Assembly (NCBI RefSeq): GCF_021483235.1
Contig: NZ_JAKEEC010000014.1
Span: 1 to 63,429 of the forward strand
Source: Arthrobacter alkaliphilus
GTDB taxonomy: Bacteria > Actinomycetota > Actinomycetes > Actinomycetales > Micrococcaceae
Reading direction: 5' to 3'
Length of the DNA stretch: 63,429 nucleotides
The notes beneath the pieces were generated by a model. It saw only the letters and a program-made list of their open reading frames with translations. It ran no database searches and was not told the DNA's origin. Each line of letters starts with the position of its first letter. Positions within the stretch are counted from its first letter, which is position 1. Positions 34,849 through 43,619 of the stretch are shown here, in pieces. The translations under genes and the position numbers were made by a program.

Positions 34849-34886
34849 TGATGCTCCGGGCAGCGGAAGCGACGCCCGGAGCATCA
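34849..34886 (+). promoter_or_regulatory. Intercistronic hairpin after the binding-protein gene
   Basis: TGATGCTCCGGGC (34849-34861) and its perfect complement (34874-34886) enclose a 12-base loop. It lies 13 nt past the stop and about 24 nt before the permease start, with no T-run. It may protect the upstream mRNA or limit read-through, giving more binding protein than permease. Confidence 0.75.
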
Positions 34887-34909
34887 GCCTCTCGAAGAGG
34901 AGAGACTCC

Positions 34910-35917
34910 ATGTCTACCAAACTGCCGGAACGCGCCAAAGCCGGGGCACCGGCAAAACCACACCAGATGCCGCGCCGCGAGAGCGCGGACCGGAAGCAGG
35001 TAACGCAGGGCCGCTGGGCATCCATCTTGCTCGTGCCCACACTCATTTTGCTGGCCGTCGTCATCATCTACCCGGTGGTCAACGCCATCGTGATGTCCTT
35101 CCAGAGGGATGCAGGACTCAACCCCGCGACCGGGTTCTTCGAACAGGGAGGCCCGGCCGGATTCGAGAACTACACGCACTGGCTGTTCCAGCAGTGCAAC
35201 GGGCAGTCCTGCCCGCCCGGGACCCTCGGTTCGCAGTTCTGGAACGCCATGTCCACCACTTTCTTCTTTACCGTGGTGACGGTGGCCCTCGAAACCGTGC
35301 TCGGGTTCTGGATGGCGATCATCATGGCCAGGTCCTTCCGCGGACGGAGCGCGGTCCGCGCAGCCGTCCTCGTCCCGTGGGCCATTCCCACGGCAGTCAC
35401 GGCCAAGCTCTGGTTCTTCATCTTCGCGTTCGACGGAATCGCGAACAAGCTGTTCGGTACCCAGATCCTCTGGACGGGTTCGGAATGGCCTGCCAAGTGG
35501 GCGGTCGTCATCTCGGACACCTGGAAGACGACGCCGTTCATGGCCCTCTTGATCCTTGCCGGTCTCCAGCTCATTCCGGATGAGGTCTATGAGGCGGCAA
35601 AGGTCGACGGCGCAACCGCCTGGCAGCGCTTCACGCAGATCACGTTGCCGCTCGTCAGGCCTGCGCTCATGGTCGCGATCCTCTTCCGTACGCTGGACGC
35701 CCTCCGTATGTTCGACCTGCCGTACATCATGACCCAAGGCGCCAACAACACCACGACGCTTTCGATTCTGGTGGTCGACCAGATCCGCGAAGGGTTTAAC
35801 AGTGCGGCAGCGCTCTCGACCATCACCTTCATCGTGATCTTCCTGGTCGCGTTCATCTTCGTCCGCTTCCTAGGCGCAAACGCCGTGGGCGCGGCCACCT
35901 CCTCGGGAAGGAAGTAA
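34910..35917 (+). CDS. Sugar ABC transporter permease (MalF type)
   Basis: Inner-membrane subunit of 335 residues with six predicted helices after a 40-residue cytoplasmic N-terminus. The EAA loop EAAKVDGATAWQRFTQITLPLVRPA, which contacts the ATPase, is clear. An insert between helices 1 and 2 (EQGGPAGFENYTHWLFQQCNGQSCPPG) is extracellular and includes two cysteines. It pairs with the next gene, 1 nt downstream, to form the membrane channel. Confidence 0.94.
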   Translation: MSTKLPERAKAGAPAKPHQMPRRESADRKQVTQGRWASILLVPTLILLAVVIIYPVVNAIVMSFQRDAGLNPATGFFEQGGPAGFENYTHWLFQQCNGQSCPPGTLGSQFWNAMSTTFFFTVVTVALETVLGFWMAIIMARSFRGRSAVRAAVLVPWAIPTAVTAKLWFFIFAFDGIANKLFGTQILWTGSEWPAKWAVVISDTWKTTPFMALLILAGLQLIPDEVYEAAKVDGATAWQRFTQITLPLVRPALMVAILFRTLDALRMFDLPYIMTQGANNTTTLSILVVDQIREGFNSAAALSTITFIVIFLVAFIFVRFLGANAVGAATSSGRK

Positions 35918-35918
35918 C

Positions 35919-36800
35919 ATGGCCGCCACCGCCACGCTTCCCCGCACCGCCCCCGCGCCAGCTCGCCGCAAGGGCTTCGACTGGGGGCAGCTTCGTACCT
36001 ACGTCTCTGCAGCTGTCATCCTCATCTGGTGCCTCATTCCGGCGTACTGGATGATCGTGACTGCCTTCCGCGACACGGCGTTCACCTTCGATTCGACGTT
36101 CTGGCCCACACACGTGACGTGGGACAACTTCGCGACCGTGTTCGACGAGAGCCTCGGCAACCACTTCGGCCGGAACCTGATCAACAGCCTCATCGTGGCA
36201 GGAGCAACCACCGCGGTAGCGCTGATAGTCGGCGTATTCGCCGCCTACGCCCTTGCCCGCCTGAACTTCCGGTTCAAGTTCGCAGTCATGGGCTTCATCC
36301 TCGGGGCGTCAATGTTCCCGGGCGTCGCGCTTGTGACCCCGCTGTTCCAGCTGTTCACCAACATCGGCTGGATGGGCTCCTACCAGGCGATGATCATCCC
36401 GGACATCTCCTTCACCCTGCCGCTCACGGTCTACACGCTGACCTCGTTCTTCCGTGAGATGCCGTGGGAGCTTGAGGAATCGGCACGTATCGACGGGTGC
36501 ACGCAGGGCCAGGCGTTCCGGAAGATCATCCTTCCCCTCGCCGCGCCCGCAACGTTCACCACCGCGATTCTGGCGTTCATCGGGGCGTGGAACGAGTTCC
36601 TCATCGCGAGCCAGCTGTCATCCGATGCAACGCGTCCGGTCACGGTTGCGATCGCATACTTCGCCGGAGCTCAGCCGCACCAGGAACCGTACACCGCCGT
36701 TATGGCCGCAGGAACCATTGTCACCATTCCGCTCGTGATCCTCGTGCTGGTGTTCCAGCGAAAGATCGTGGCCGGCCTGACTGCGGGCGCCGTCAAGTGA
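35919..36800 (+). CDS. Sugar ABC transporter permease (MalG type)
   Basis: Second membrane subunit, 293 residues, six helices, with EAA loop EESARIDGCTQGQAFRKIILPLAAPA and the C-terminal KIVAGLTAGAVK that is standard for MalG-type permeases. It starts 1 nt after the first permease. Its stop overlaps the GTG of a small membrane-protein gene by 4 nt. Confidence 0.94.
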   Translation: MAATATLPRTAPAPARRKGFDWGQLRTYVSAAVILIWCLIPAYWMIVTAFRDTAFTFDSTFWPTHVTWDNFATVFDESLGNHFGRNLINSLIVAGATTAVALIVGVFAAYALARLNFRFKFAVMGFILGASMFPGVALVTPLFQLFTNIGWMGSYQAMIIPDISFTLPLTVYTLTSFFREMPWELEESARIDGCTQGQAFRKIILPLAAPATFTTAILAFIGAWNEFLIASQLSSDATRPVTVAIAYFAGAQPHQEPYTAVMAAGTIVTIPLVILVLVFQRKIVAGLTAGAVK

Positions 36801-37054
36801 CAGCAAAGGCGCACGACGGCGACGCGCACCATCCCGAGTTGCGCAGGGTCCGTTCGGGCGAGGAACTGGACATAGTGCTTGGCCTCCTCGGTTTCTGGGC
36901 CTTGGTCCTCCTGGTCGTGACCGTCAGCGCGGAACTCACGGCCCAGCCCGCATTGGGCTGGGCCCTGGGCCTGCTGGCAACATTGCTGGCCATGTGGGGG
37001 GTGCTCCGGCTCCGCCGTCGACTTCCTGCTCGAACATCCAGGCGCCTCAGTTAG
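36797..37054 (+). CDS. Small membrane protein (85 aa), unknown function
   Basis: A short product read from GTG 36797, which overlaps the preceding permease stop (GTGA). Its N-terminus is polar (VTAKAHDGDAHHPELRRVRSGEELD), then two helices are predicted (VLGLLGFWALVLLVVTVSAEL and ALGWALGLLATLLAMWGVL), ending in a basic tail. No family recognised. The coupled start places it in the alpha-glucoside operon, so an accessory role to the transporter is possible. Confidence 0.72.
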   Translation: MTAKAHDGDAHHPELRRVRSGEELDIVLGLLGFWALVLLVVTVSAELTAQPALGWALGLLATLLAMWGVLRLRRRLPARTSRRLS

Positions 37055-37173
37055 CGCCCGATCGAAACAAATCGCGCGGAATCGGCTAAGGGTCACCCGG
37101 CGGAATACGCTGGTTGCTTGCCGTCCGGGAAGGGAATCCTCGGCTTCCGCACGGGATCAATGAGGGGGCTAGA

Positions 37174-38229
37174 GTGGCAAAAAGCGAACGGTCCCAGCGT
37201 GGCGGCCACGCCGGAGCCAGCATCGAGGATGTCGCGCAGGCCGCGGGCGTTTCCACCGCCACCGTTTCCCGCGCAGTGCGCGGCCTTCCCCGGGTATCTC
37301 CTGATACCCGGGAAAAGATCCTAAGGGTCGCGGGAGAACTTGGATACGTGGCGTCGTCGTCGGCTTCGGGACTGGCAACCGGACGTACCAGGACGATCGG
37401 TGTCCTGGCCCCCTACGTGGACCGTTGGTTCTTCTTCAAGGCGATCGAGGGAGTAGACCGCGAGCTTCACTCCCGCGGCTACAACCTGTCCCTGTTCAAC
37501 CTGGGTGGGCAGCGCGGAGCGCGGGAACGGCTTTTCAGCAAGACCATGGTCTACAAGCAGATCGACGCCCTCCTGGTGCTTTGTATGTCCCTGACGCCCG
37601 AGGAAATCGCCGATCTCCAAAGGATCGAAATCCCCTTGGTGATTGTCGGCGGTCCAGTGGAAGATTGCCCCAGCATCGGCATCGACGATTACGCTGCGTC
37701 GGTGGAAGCCACCATGCACCTGTTGAACCTTGGCCACCGGGAGATCGCGCTGCTCCACGGCCAGGACGATTCCGACCTGAACTTCACGGTGCCGCGGCTG
37801 CGCGTTGACGGCTTCACCGATGCCATGACGAGCGCAGGATTCTCGATGCCTCCGGAATGGGACATTTTCGGGAACTTCACGGTGGGCAGCGGCCAGGAAG
37901 CCTTCGACGAGCTCTGGAGCAAACCGGGACCCAAGCCGACGGCGATCTTCTGCGCTTCCGACGAAATGGCCATGGGGGCCATGTTGCAGGCGCGCCGCCG
38001 CGGCGTCCGGGTACCGGAAGAACTGTCCATCATCGGCATTGACAACCATGAATTCGCCGAGGCAATGGGGCTGACAACCGTGGCCCAGGACCCCGTTGAA
38101 CAAGCCCAGCTGGGCACGCGCATGCTCTTGGACGAATTGGCCGGGGTCGCGGGTTCCGTTCGGTCCATGAAGGCAGCCCACCGGCTCATCGTGCGGGAAA
38201 CCACCGGTCCGCCCCGGCCGAAGGACTGA
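37174..38229 (+). CDS. LacI-family regulator of the alpha-glucoside operon
   Basis: Regulator of 351 residues with helix-turn-helix SIEDVAQAAGVSTATVSRAVRG near residues 16-40 and a sugar-binding domain behind it. The GTG start at 37174 is preferred because GAGGGGG lies just upstream; the frame extends further without a ribosome site. It follows the transporter genes, so it is likely the repressor acting on the operator at 33449-33462, with an alpha-glucoside as inducer. Binding itself is inferred. Confidence 0.92.
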   Translation: MAKSERSQRGGHAGASIEDVAQAAGVSTATVSRAVRGLPRVSPDTREKILRVAGELGYVASSSASGLATGRTRTIGVLAPYVDRWFFFKAIEGVDRELHSRGYNLSLFNLGGQRGARERLFSKTMVYKQIDALLVLCMSLTPEEIADLQRIEIPLVIVGGPVEDCPSIGIDDYAASVEATMHLLNLGHREIALLHGQDDSDLNFTVPRLRVDGFTDAMTSAGFSMPPEWDIFGNFTVGSGQEAFDELWSKPGPKPTAIFCASDEMAMGAMLQARRRGVRVPEELSIIGIDNHEFAEAMGLTTVAQDPVEQAQLGTRMLLDELAGVAGSVRSMKAAHRLIVRETTGPPRPKD

Positions 38230-38255
38230 CCCAGCCCTGAGCACTGAGTTGTGGG

Positions 38256-39125
38256 TTAGGAAGCCCGGGCCAACTGCCTGATGGGGATCCAGCGGGAAGC
38301 CAGCCTGCGATAAGCCGCGGCCGCTCCTGTCATGTCGCCCTCGGCAAGGCATTCGATGCCGAGCCGGACATCCATCGGGGAATCGTCCGGGTACACCTTG
38401 TCCGCCACTGCGCCGTAGTCCAGCTCGACCATTGACTGCACATGGAACAACTCGAGCCACTCGGTGAGCTGGGTGAGGTCGTCCAACATGTCCAGGTCCG
38501 GGGCGGCCAAGGCAAGGTTGGCTACTGCAAAGCGTGCCCGATCCAAGGCATCCGTCAGCGAGGCCCACACCCTGACGGTCAGGATGCGCCCGCCCGATTC
38601 CACGACGTCCTTGCGGTCCGACTCCTGGAACAGCGAGAACCAGCTGAAGGGGATCCCCCAGGTGGAGGCCCGTGTGTGCACCCGCTTCGCGTCGTGGCTG
38701 GCGTTGATGCGGTCGATGCGCGCCTGATGCCGGTCGCGCTGGTCCACGGGGATGAGCAGGTCCGCGAGCGGTCCGTGGATGCCTTCCATGAGGGCATTGG
38801 CCGCCAATCCTGCCCGGATGACCAGCTGGCTAGGGCAGTAAAGCAGCCGCCCGGCGTCGGGGTCGTTCCGGTCTCCGGAAGGAACCCGGGTGATGCGGAC
38901 CAGATCGGTGCTGCCGGTGGGGAAAGGGTCCCCGCCCTTGCGTGTGACCCGTCCGAGGGAAGCGAGCAGCTCGGCATTTTCGACGGCGTCCCGCGAGCCG
39001 CTCCGGGTGCCGCTCGCCACGAGCTGCTGCCGCTGGTCTTCGGGGAACGCTTCGAGCGGCTCGTAGACGCGCAACGCTGAAGAGAAGGGCAGTCCTGCTT
39101 GGCTCCCATATAGCTTTCCGCTCAT
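38256..39125 (-). CDS. Conserved actinobacterial protein of unknown function (289 aa)
   Basis: I do not recognise a named family. The 289 residues contain no signal or membrane segment. The first half includes LPFSSALRVYEPLEAFPEDQRQQL and GRLLYCPSQLVIRAGLAANAL; the middle has TWGIPFSWFSLFQESDRKDV; and the C-terminal third is helical (DALDRARFAVANLALAAPDLDMLDDLTQLTEWLELFHV). The start at 39125 has GAGGAGG about 8 nt upstream. The soluble, all-helical end could be a protein-interaction domain. It sits next to exonuclease III on the same strand, 31 nt away, but no functional link is shown. Confidence 0.75.
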   Translation of the reverse strand: MSGKLYGSQAGLPFSSALRVYEPLEAFPEDQRQQLVASGTRSGSRDAVENAELLASLGRVTRKGGDPFPTGSTDLVRITRVPSGDRNDPDAGRLLYCPSQLVIRAGLAANALMEGIHGPLADLLIPVDQRDRHQARIDRINASHDAKRVHTRASTWGIPFSWFSLFQESDRKDVVESGGRILTVRVWASLTDALDRARFAVANLALAAPDLDMLDDLTQLTEWLELFHVQSMVELDYGAVADKVYPDDSPMDVRLGIECLAEGDMTGAAAAYRRLASRWIPIRQLARAS

Positions 39126-39156
39126 AACGGGCCCGCCTCCTCAGTCATTGTTGCCC

Positions 39157-39969
39157 TCAGTCCGTCAGTTCCACGATCACGGGAGCATGGTCCGAGGCGC
39201 CCTTGCCCTTGCGCTCCTCGCGGTCGATCGACGCGCCGGTGACGCGGGCGGCGAGCGCGGGGGAGCCCAGGACGAAGTCGATGCGCATGCCTTCCTTCTT
39301 CGGGAAGCGCAATTGCGTGTAGTCCCAGTAGGTGTAGACGCCGGGACCCGGGGTGTACTGGCGTGCGAGGTCGGTAAAGCCGGCTGCTTCGAACGCATGG
39401 AAGGCTTCGCGCTCGGGGTCGCTGACGTGGGTCATGGCGTTCGCCCGGAAGAAGTCGATGTCCCACACGTCCTCGTCGAACGGCGCGATGTTCCAGTCGC
39501 CCATGAGGGCCACCTGAGCCTCGGGGTTCTCCATGATCCAGCTGGCGGCGTGGCCCTTGAGGGTATCCAGCCATTTGAGCTTGTACGGCATGTGTTCGTC
39601 GTCCAAGGAGCGCCCGTTGGGCACGTACAGGCTCCAGATCCGCATGCCGCCGCAGGTTGCTCCTATGGCGCGGGCCTCCTGGACCGGGTCTTTTCCGGCC
39701 TTGCCGAAGACCGGCTGGTCAACGAAGGTGCGTTCGACGTCGTCGAGCCCCACACGCGAGGCGATTGCCACGCCGTTCCACTGGCTCACGCCAAAGTGGG
39801 CAACCTCGTAGCCCATGCGTTCGAAGAGCTCCCACGGAAAGTTCTCGTCCTTGCATTTGGTTTCCTGCATGGCGAGGACATCGCAGTCGCTGCGCTCAAG
39901 CCAAGCCTCGACGCGGTCGGCACGTGCGCGGAGCGAGTTCACATTCCAGGTAGCTATCTTCACAGCCAC
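39157..39969 (-). CDS. xth: Exodeoxyribonuclease III
   Basis: DNA repair nuclease with 3'-5' exonuclease and AP-endonuclease activity, 270 residues. The endonuclease/exonuclease/phosphatase fold motifs are present in order: IATWNVNSLRAR, LAMQETKCKD (Glu metal ligand), WNGVAIASR, LMGDWNIAPFDEDVWD (Asp/Asn), RIDFVLGSP and the catalytic SDHAPVIVEL. Length matches bacterial Xth. The nearby photolyase gene (45,323) is another repair gene, but it is in a different unit. Confidence 0.95.
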   Translation of the reverse strand: MAVKIATWNVNSLRARADRVEAWLERSDCDVLAMQETKCKDENFPWELFERMGYEVAHFGVSQWNGVAIASRVGLDDVERTFVDQPVFGKAGKDPVQEARAIGATCGGMRIWSLYVPNGRSLDDEHMPYKLKWLDTLKGHAASWIMENPEAQVALMGDWNIAPFDEDVWDIDFFRANAMTHVSDPEREAFHAFEAAGFTDLARQYTPGPGVYTYWDYTQLRFPKKEGMRIDFVLGSPALAARVTGASIDREERKGKGASDHAPVIVELTD

Positions 39970-40023
39970 TAACTTACCGAACTTGGGCCGCGGCGCATCC
40001 CCTCGGGGCGGATTGCTGCCTCG

Positions 40024-40590
40024 CTAATGGGCGAGCATCACCGAAGAGGAGGCACGCCTGCGCAGCCGGACGCCGGAAGTGATCAAGAGGATGCCGGCAA
40101 CCACCGAATACGTCGCGAGCAGGGCCACGACCCCCAAAAAACCCAGCCCGGGATTGAGCAATACCCAAACCCCGAACGCGGTGGTGACGAAGCCGGTGGC
40201 CATCCAGGACCACCAACGCGGGACGTTCGCGCGGGCGTCCATCGCCAAGATGATTTGCGACACGCCCAGGAGAAGGGCCCAGGCCCCAATGAGCACGCCC
40301 AGCGCCGCCGCCGTGATGCCCGGCCAGGCGACCGCCACAAGTCCGGTGGCCACCGAGATGGTCCCGCCGACCATGGTCCAGCGGGAATGGCGCGCCGGAT
40401 CGTAGAAGTAGTGGGCCATGTCGGTCAGGCCGTCGGTGATGGCGTAGACGCCGAAAACATAGACGAGTGCAAAGACGGTTGCGACCGGTAGGGACGCAAT
40501 CAAAAGGCCGAGGAAAATGGCCAGGACTCCCCGGAACAGAAGTGCCGTTCCGGAATGCTTGAACAACTTGCGCCCTGCTGCGTCGGACAT
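40024..40590 (-). CDS. HdeD-like (DUF308) membrane protein
   Basis: Six-helix inner-membrane protein of 188 residues. It shows paired hydrophobic helices separated by short loops (FRGVLAIFLGLLIASLPVATVFALVYVFGVYAITDG, WTMVGGTISVATGLVAVAWPGITAAALGVLIGAWALLLG). HdeD of E. coli takes part in acid resistance at high cell density; the function in actinobacteria is not established. A basic C-terminal tail is present (RLRRRASSSV). Confidence 0.9.
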   Translation of the reverse strand: MSDAAGRKLFKHSGTALLFRGVLAIFLGLLIASLPVATVFALVYVFGVYAITDGLTDMAHYFYDPARHSRWTMVGGTISVATGLVAVAWPGITAAALGVLIGAWALLLGVSQIILAMDARANVPRWWSWMATGFVTTAFGVWVLLNPGLGFLGVVALLATYSVVAGILLITSGVRLRRRASSSVMLAH

Positions 40591-40636
40591 ACGGTCAGTT
40601 TAAACCCCGACCAGTAGCTGGTGAAGGGGCCGCTGG

Positions 40637-40725
40637 AACTCCCCACCTTTGGGCTGATGGCCCTGCGGCGGCCCGCGCCATTGCGGAGGCCGCCGCCGGC
40701 GTCGGGCGTGAAAAGCGGGGAGTTT
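40637..40725. terminator. Nested inverted repeat after the thiolase gene
   Basis: Outer arms AACTCCCC (40637-40644) and GGGGAGTT (40717-40724) enclose an inner stem GCGGCGGCC (40665-40673) with GGCCGCCGC (40688-40696). It lies 14 nt past the thiolase stop in that gene's direction. It probably ends the thiolase operon or isolates it from the HdeD gene. Confidence 0.5.
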
Positions 40726-40738
40726 CAGCGGGCTCCTG

Positions 40739-41956
40739 TTAGACCGACTCCAAAACGGAGACGTAGTTCGCGATGCCGACGCCGCCCATGTTCTGCACCG
40801 CGCCGCGGCGGACGCCGGGCAGTTGCATGGCGCCTGCCGTGCCCGTGAGCTGCATGGCAGCGATGACGTGCTGCGATACGCCCGTTGCGCCCACGGGGTG
40901 GCCCTTGGCCTTGAGCCCGCCGGACACATTGACGGGCAGCTTGCCGTCCTTGTAGACCCAGCCTTCCCGCACTGCCCGGAAGCCTTCGCCGCGCGGCGTC
41001 AACCCCATGGCCTCGTACATGATCAGTTCGGCGATCGTGAAGCAATCGTGCACCTCGGCGAAGTCCAGGCCGCCGATCCCGACGCCGGCCATCCCCAGCG
41101 CCCGCTCCCACGAGACCCTTGTGGCGGCGAACTCAGTGGGGTCGCGGCGATCTGCCGGGAAGAAGTCGTTAGCGTGCCCGAAGCCCGCCAACCGTACGGG
41201 CTCAGTAGCAGCGCCCGACGCCGGCCCAAGGGACAGCACGACGGCCGCCGCGCCGTCGGACACAGGGGAGCAGTCCGTCCGGCGGAGCGGTTCGGCAACC
41301 ATCGGGTTCTTCTCGGAAACGGTCCGGCAAAACTCCTCGCCGAAGTCCCTGTGCATCTGTGCGTAGGGGTTGTCCATGCCGTTGCGGTGGTTCTTGGCGG
41401 CGATGGAACCCAGGACGTCGCCCAGGCCGCCGGAGAAACCAGGGCCTGTGATCCCGGCCCCGTAACGCTTTTCGTAGTGCTTGGCCACCTCGGCGAACAG
41501 CCCCGTGAACCCGGTAGTGGAGGCCTTGCCGGCCATTTCGTAGGAGGCGCCAAGGAGGGCTGCGCCCACGACGTCGGCTCCCGCGTCCGTCATCTTTTCG
41601 GCTCCGATGACCAGGACGTTGCGGGCAGTCCCGGCGAGGACGGATTTCACGCCCTGCTGGAAGGCGGCCGAGCCTGAGGCGCAGGCGTTTTCGGTGCGCG
41701 TGGCCGGAATGTTGGCAAGCTCCCCGGAGACTTGCAAGGCGAGCGAGGACGTGAAGCCCAGTGGCTGCATGCCGGAGTTGAACTGGCCAAGGTAGATCTC
41801 GTCGATGTCCCGGGGTTCAAGGCCGGAGTTCCGGATGGCCTCCGCGGACACCTTCACGATTAAGGACTCCAGCGTCTCGTCCGTGAGCTTGCCGAAGTTG
41901 CTGTGTCCCCATCCGGTGAGGAGGACGTCTTTGCCGAACTGGTCTTTCAGGCTCAT
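40739..41956 (-). CDS. SCP-x-type thiolase
   Basis: Acetyl-CoA C-acyltransferase-like enzyme of 405 residues. It has the nucleophile motif [10 protein letters not shown], the SCP-x hallmark HDCF ([11 protein letters not shown]) and GHPVGATG. The usual second cysteine near the C-terminus is replaced by QNMGGVG, as in SCP2-type thiolases. This separates it from PcaF-type thiolases. The ATG at 41956 overlaps the previous stop (ATGA) and follows GGAAGGAAG; the longer open frame is not real. With the two CoA-transferase subunits it should activate a 3-oxo acid and cleave it to acyl-CoAs. Confidence 0.9.
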   Translation of the reverse strand: MSLKDQFGKDVLLTGWGHSNFGKLTDETLESLIVKVSAEAIRNSGLEPRDIDEIYLGQFNSGMQPLGFTSSLALQVSGELANIPATRTENACASGSAAFQQGVKSVLAGTARNVLVIGAEKMTDAGADVVGAALLGASYEMAGKASTTGFTGLFAEVAKHYEKRYGAGITGPGFSGGLGDVLGSIAAKNHRNGMDNPYAQMHRDFGEEFCRTVSEKNPMVAEPLRRTDCSPVSDGAAAVVLSLGPASGAATEPVRLAGFGHANDFFPADRRDPTEFAATRVSWERALGMAGVGIGGLDFAEVHDCFTIAELIMYEAMGLTPRGEGFRAVREGWVYKDGKLPVNVSGGLKAKGHPVGATGVSQHVIAAMQLTGTAGAMQLPGVRRGAVQNMGGVGIANYVSVLESV

Positions 41957-42657
41957 GCCATGCTTCCTTCCAATGTGGTCCCTCCGAATGCCGGCGCTGC
42001 TTCCAAGGCCACGGTGAATTCGGCTTCGGTCTTCTCGCGGATCTCCTCCACGGTGACCCCCGGCGCGAGGCGGCTCAGCGTGAGCTGGCGCGCGCCGTCG
42101 TCGTCCTTTACCGGGACGAGGTCGAACACCGCGAGGTCGCTGATGATGCGGTCCACCACGCCAACACCTGTCAGGGGCAGGGTGCATTCCTTGACGATCT
42201 TCGCGCTGCCGTCCTTGGCGTTGTGTTCGGTGAGGACCACGACGCGCGGGGTTCCCGCCACCAGGTCCATCGCACCGCCCATGCCCTTTACCATCTTTCC
42301 CGGAATGGTCCAGTTGGCGAGGTCGCCGTTACCCGAAACCTGCATGGCGCCGAGGATCGCGACCTTGACGTGTCCGCCGCGGATCATGCCGAACGACGTT
42401 GCGGAGTCGAAAATGCTGCCGCCGGGCAAGACGGTCACGGTCTGCTTGCCGGCGTTGATGAGGTCGGCGTCCTCCTCGCCTTCATAGGGAAAGGGCCCCA
42501 TGCCCAGGAGGCCGTTTTCGCTTTGCAGCACAACCCGCACGCCGTCGGGCAGGTTGTTGGCCACGAGGGTCGGAATGCCGATGCCGAGGTTGACGTAGTC
42601 TCCGTCGTTGAGCTCCAGGGCCGCGATGGCAGCCATTTCGTCACGTGTCCATGCCAT
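41953..42657 (-). CDS. 3-oxoacid CoA-transferase, subunit B
   Basis: Subunit of 234 residues of a type I CoA-transferase. [19 protein letters not shown] and the Glu-containing [12 protein letters not shown] are typical, the Glu forming the CoA thioester intermediate. It transfers CoA from succinyl-CoA to a 3-oxo acid such as acetoacetate or 3-oxoadipate; which one is not decided by sequence. Its stop overlaps the thiolase start, and subunit A precedes it by 24 nt. Confidence 0.93.
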   Translation of the reverse strand: MAWTRDEMAAIAALELNDGDYVNLGIGIPTLVANNLPDGVRVVLQSENGLLGMGPFPYEGEEDADLINAGKQTVTVLPGGSIFDSATSFGMIRGGHVKVAILGAMQVSGNGDLANWTIPGKMVKGMGGAMDLVAGTPRVVVLTEHNAKDGSAKIVKECTLPLTGVGVVDRIISDLAVFDLVPVKDDDGARQLTLSRLAPGVTVEEIREKTEAEFTVALEAAPAFGGTTLEGSMA

Positions 42658-42681
42658 GGTCGTACTCCTTCGCTTGCTTGG

Positions 42682-43401
42682 TCAGGCTGCCGGGACGCAT
42701 TCCGGCCGCGGGCGCACGGTGCGTTGCTCGATGTCCTTGGTGCGGCCACTCGCCTGGACCAGCCGTTGGACGTAGACGCCCGGAGTCACGATGTGGTTGG
42801 GGTCCAAATCACCGGGCTGCACTATAACTTCGGCCTCGGCGATGGTCACGATCCCCGCCGTCGCCACCACTGGGTTGAAGTTCCGTGCCGTGTAGCGGTA
42901 AATCAGGTTGCCGTCCGTGTCCGCGGTGTGCGCGTGGACCAGTGCGACGTCGGCGACGATCCCGCGCTCGCGGACGTACGTGACGCCGTCGAACTCTTCG
43001 AGGTGTTTTCCTTCGGCAACCAGGGTTCCGACGCCTGTCCGCGTGTAGAACGCCGGGATGCCGGCACCGCCGGCGCGGAGCCGTTCGGCGAGGGTTCCCT
43101 GGGGAGCGAACTCGACTTCAAGCTGGCCGGAGAGGTATTGCTCCGCGAAGAGCTTGTTCTCGCCCACATAGGAGGCGATGACCTTGCGGACCTGGCCGGC
43201 TTCGATCAGGACGCCGAGCCCCTTGCCGTCAATGCCCATGTTGTTGGAGACCACCGTCAGGTCCTTGACACCGGAATCGCGGACGGCGTCGATCAGGTCC
43301 GCGGGGATGCCGCTGAGCCCGAAGCCGCCGACGGCGATCGTCTGGCCGTCGCGCAGGACGTCTTGCAGTGCAATGGCGGCGTTGGCTCGGATTTTGGCCA
43401 T
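42682..43401 (-). CDS. 3-oxoacid CoA-transferase, subunit A
   Basis: Partner subunit of 239 residues with the glycine-rich CoA-site GGFGLSGIPADLIDAV and the ADVALVHAHTADTDGNLIYR segment of type I CoA-transferases. The start at 43401 is chosen because GACGAGGA lies upstream; an ATG farther out lacks a site. First gene of the CoA-transferase/thiolase operon, divergent from the IclR gene. Confidence 0.93.
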   Translation of the reverse strand: MAKIRANAAIALQDVLRDGQTIAVGGFGLSGIPADLIDAVRDSGVKDLTVVSNNMGIDGKGLGVLIEAGQVRKVIASYVGENKLFAEQYLSGQLEVEFAPQGTLAERLRAGGAGIPAFYTRTGVGTLVAEGKHLEEFDGVTYVRERGIVADVALVHAHTADTDGNLIYRYTARNFNPVVATAGIVTIAEAEVIVQPGDLDPNHIVTPGVYVQRLVQASGRTKDIEQRTVRPRPECVPAA

Positions 43402-43441
43402 GGCGTTGTCCTCGTCTTTGAGTATGGCCGCCCGGCGGCTA

Positions 43442-43589
43442 TCCACTTTGTGGACAGAGGCTGAGCGCGTTGTCTGTGCTGGTTGTTGGCAAGGAGCTTA
43501 TGGGCGCTCGGGGCGAAGGGTCAACGGCGTCGAATGGCCGGTAAGGCTGAACTCGCACAGTGTGGACGCTACTCTTGTAAGTGTCCACA
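43442..43589. promoter_or_regulatory. Candidate IclR operator repeats
   Basis: Two dyads share the half-site GTGGA/TCCAC: TCCAC-TTT-GTGGA (43442-43454) near the CoA-transferase gene and TGTGGAC-N15-GTCCACA (43561-43589) near the IclR gene. The spacing suits dimeric regulators. They lie in the divergent promoter region and are the best candidates for binding by the neighbouring IclR protein. Confidence 0.5.
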
Positions 43590-43619
43590 TTGTGGAGGAA
43601 AACTTTGGAGGGAGCAGAG

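Noticed and set aside
40739..43401. Calling the operon pcaIJF of the beta-ketoadipate pathway
   Set aside because: The thiolase is of SCP-x type (HDCF) and lacks PcaF features; kept as a general 3-oxoacid CoA-transferase/thiolase operon.
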